Position numbers and translations under genes: made by a program
Part shown: in pieces, positions 62,531-64,000 of the stretch
Position numbering within the stretch: position 1 is the first letter of the stretch
Layout of the letters: each line of letters opens with the position of its first letter
Assembly (NCBI GenBank): GCA_018697195.1
Contig: CM031879.1
Span: 24,311,344-24,375,343, forward strand
Direction: 5' to 3'
Source: Certhia americana
Taxonomy: Eukaryota > Chordata > Aves > Passeriformes > Certhiidae
DNA: 64,000 bases
The notes under the pieces: generated by a model
Told to the model about the DNA's origin: nothing
The model's input: only the letters and a program-made list of their open reading frames with translations
The model's database searches: none

Positions 62531-64000
62531 TAAACTGTAAGACGAGCAGCCAACACCATTCACAAAATTTATAGGAACCACACCTGCCTCTGAGACCTCT
62601 CTGCTCATGTATCAGACTTCACTAAAATTAGCCTTCAGGTTTAAAAGAGAAGGAAGGGAATAAATATGCATAAATTCACTTATGCATTATATAGCTTCAT
62701 GACAGAAGGTATATGAAAAATAATGAACCATAATCACTCCTTTCATTAGGCCCCAACTACATCCTAACAATCTCTAGTGAATGAACCAACAGCACTAAAA
62801 GAGATGGGAGAAAAACCTGCTAGCCTAGCAGTCCCCCCAGCCAAAGAATATTCTGCACATATCCATACATGCTAGAAAATTATGAAAGAGCTTGGTATAG
62901 ACTAAGTTTACATAACAGGTGAAGTTATGTGCAGCTCACATAAGTCTGTCTTTTTATATTGGATGCATAAAAATGTTGGACACAGCTCAGCTAGAAGAAG
63001 TCATCTTTCCCCTGTCTCTCAAGCATTTTCAAGTCTCTCAAGGCAAGCATTCTGTTCTGTAATGTCACTAACCCCATTCATTCTGCTCTACAGTGTTCTA
63101 CTGGTGCCTATAACTGTGATAGGAAAAATGTGTTCCTGAATGCTGTGATTGGCACTGTTAATGACCATGACACTGCAGAGCTGCTCTGTGCTTCAGCAGG
63201 GTTAGCTGATTTCAAGACCTGAATTTCCATTTAGCAGGGTAAACCAGGAGTATTTTATAGCTGTGGGAAAGCATTTTACTGAAAATCAAATGTTAAAATT
63301 TCTTAGACAAAAGGAATAAATATAATACCTGAGAAGGGATGAGGTGCACAAAACAACCAAACCAAACACTGTTTAAAAAAGAAAAACTACAAGCTTTCTA
63401 AAGCTAACAGACAACACTTCTAAAATCACTGTAACAATTCCCCCACACTGGAGCCAATAAACAGAGCTTCCCATGTTAGTGATCCTGAGGTGCTGAATTG
63501 TATTGACAGGAAATGTTTTCTTGTATGGGAGTGTTCCCCTTCTACCCAAAAGTCATTGATACAGTGTCATATGGCAAGACAGGAGAACCATCACTGAAGA
63601 GCCAAGGTTGCTTAGCCGTGCCTTAGAAACAAAACATCATTACCATGGCCCTGGGTCAGTGCTGCCAATTCAACTTCTAAATTCTGGAATACTTTCTACC
63701 TGTTTCTCACCAGATTGTTTTCATATTATTTGTTAGATAAGCCTCACGCAAAAATCATGCTTTTCACCCATGGGGATTTAGTCATGAATTCCTAATGTGT
63801 TCAGCTGCTTTCAAATATTTTGGTTGTTGAATTGTACCACTGTGATGTATTCGCATTACCGTATGTCATGCCGAGGAAAACAAATAGTGAATGGAATGTA
63901 TTTACAGTGGTTGAAAGACATATTTTATTGTAGATTATACTAAAATATCTACAATTAATTGGATTAATTAAACAGCAGATGAAAATACATTAAATAAATG
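62531..64000. other. Non-coding AT-rich sequence to the window end
   Basis: Nothing recognised. The first part may continue the possible retroviral remnant at 62160-62530. Confidence 0.5.

Noticed and set aside
1..64000. CRISPR arrays, operons, tRNA or rRNA genes
   Set aside because: No regularly spaced direct repeats, no bacterial-type gene packing and no tRNA or rRNA signature seen; the composition and repeats are vertebrate.

Overview
The window looks like a stretch of bird nuclear genome, most likely a songbird. It is AT-rich and sparse in genes. Its interspersed repeats are CR1-type LINEs plus avian endogenous-retrovirus LTRs, with no Alu/L1-like elements. The one gene I can support has a vertebrate CpG-island promoter and a spliced layout. 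No bacterial, plasmid or phage feature is present. The species assignment is inference from the repeat types.

Layout. 1-47.4 kb is essentially a gene desert: non-coding sequence carrying decayed CR1 copies (about 7.9-8.5, 11.0-11.6, 13.4-16.3, 21.2, 23.4 and 39.9-40.4 kb) and LTRs (about 3.4-3.6, 9.3-10.1, 24.0-24.4, 28.1-28.7, 32.1-32.5 and 43.3-45.1 kb). Several LTRs have readable target-site duplications (TSDs). The clearest are a solo LTR at 32124-32521 flanked by 6-bp GTGGTA and a nested pair at 43.3-45.1 kb, where an inner minus-strand element flanked by CCAAG sits inside an older plus-strand LTR. 47.4-48.3 kb is a strong CpG island. It is followed by a 3' splice site at 48629/48630 and a 61-codon ORF at 48696-48881. 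I recognise this ORF as SMIM30, a small integral membrane protein whose human locus (formerly LINC00998) lies near GPR85 and PPP1R3A/FOXP2. A long AT-rich 3' UTR-like stretch with several AATAAA signals follows. An LTR at 51139-51672 (TSD GTTAG) comes next and contains a 100-N assembly gap. 51.7-64 kb returns to gene-poor sequence with a CR1 copy at 53.8-54.7 kb, a CR1 stub at 56.5 kb and a possible retroviral remnant near 62.2-62.5 kb.

Most open frames in the window are chance or repeat-derived. I found no novel multi-gene system. The items most worth checking are the SMIM30 micropeptide gene and its alternative 5' splice sites, the nested LTR history, the gap inside the LTR just downstream of SMIM30, and one exon-like minus-strand segment at 22328-22493.
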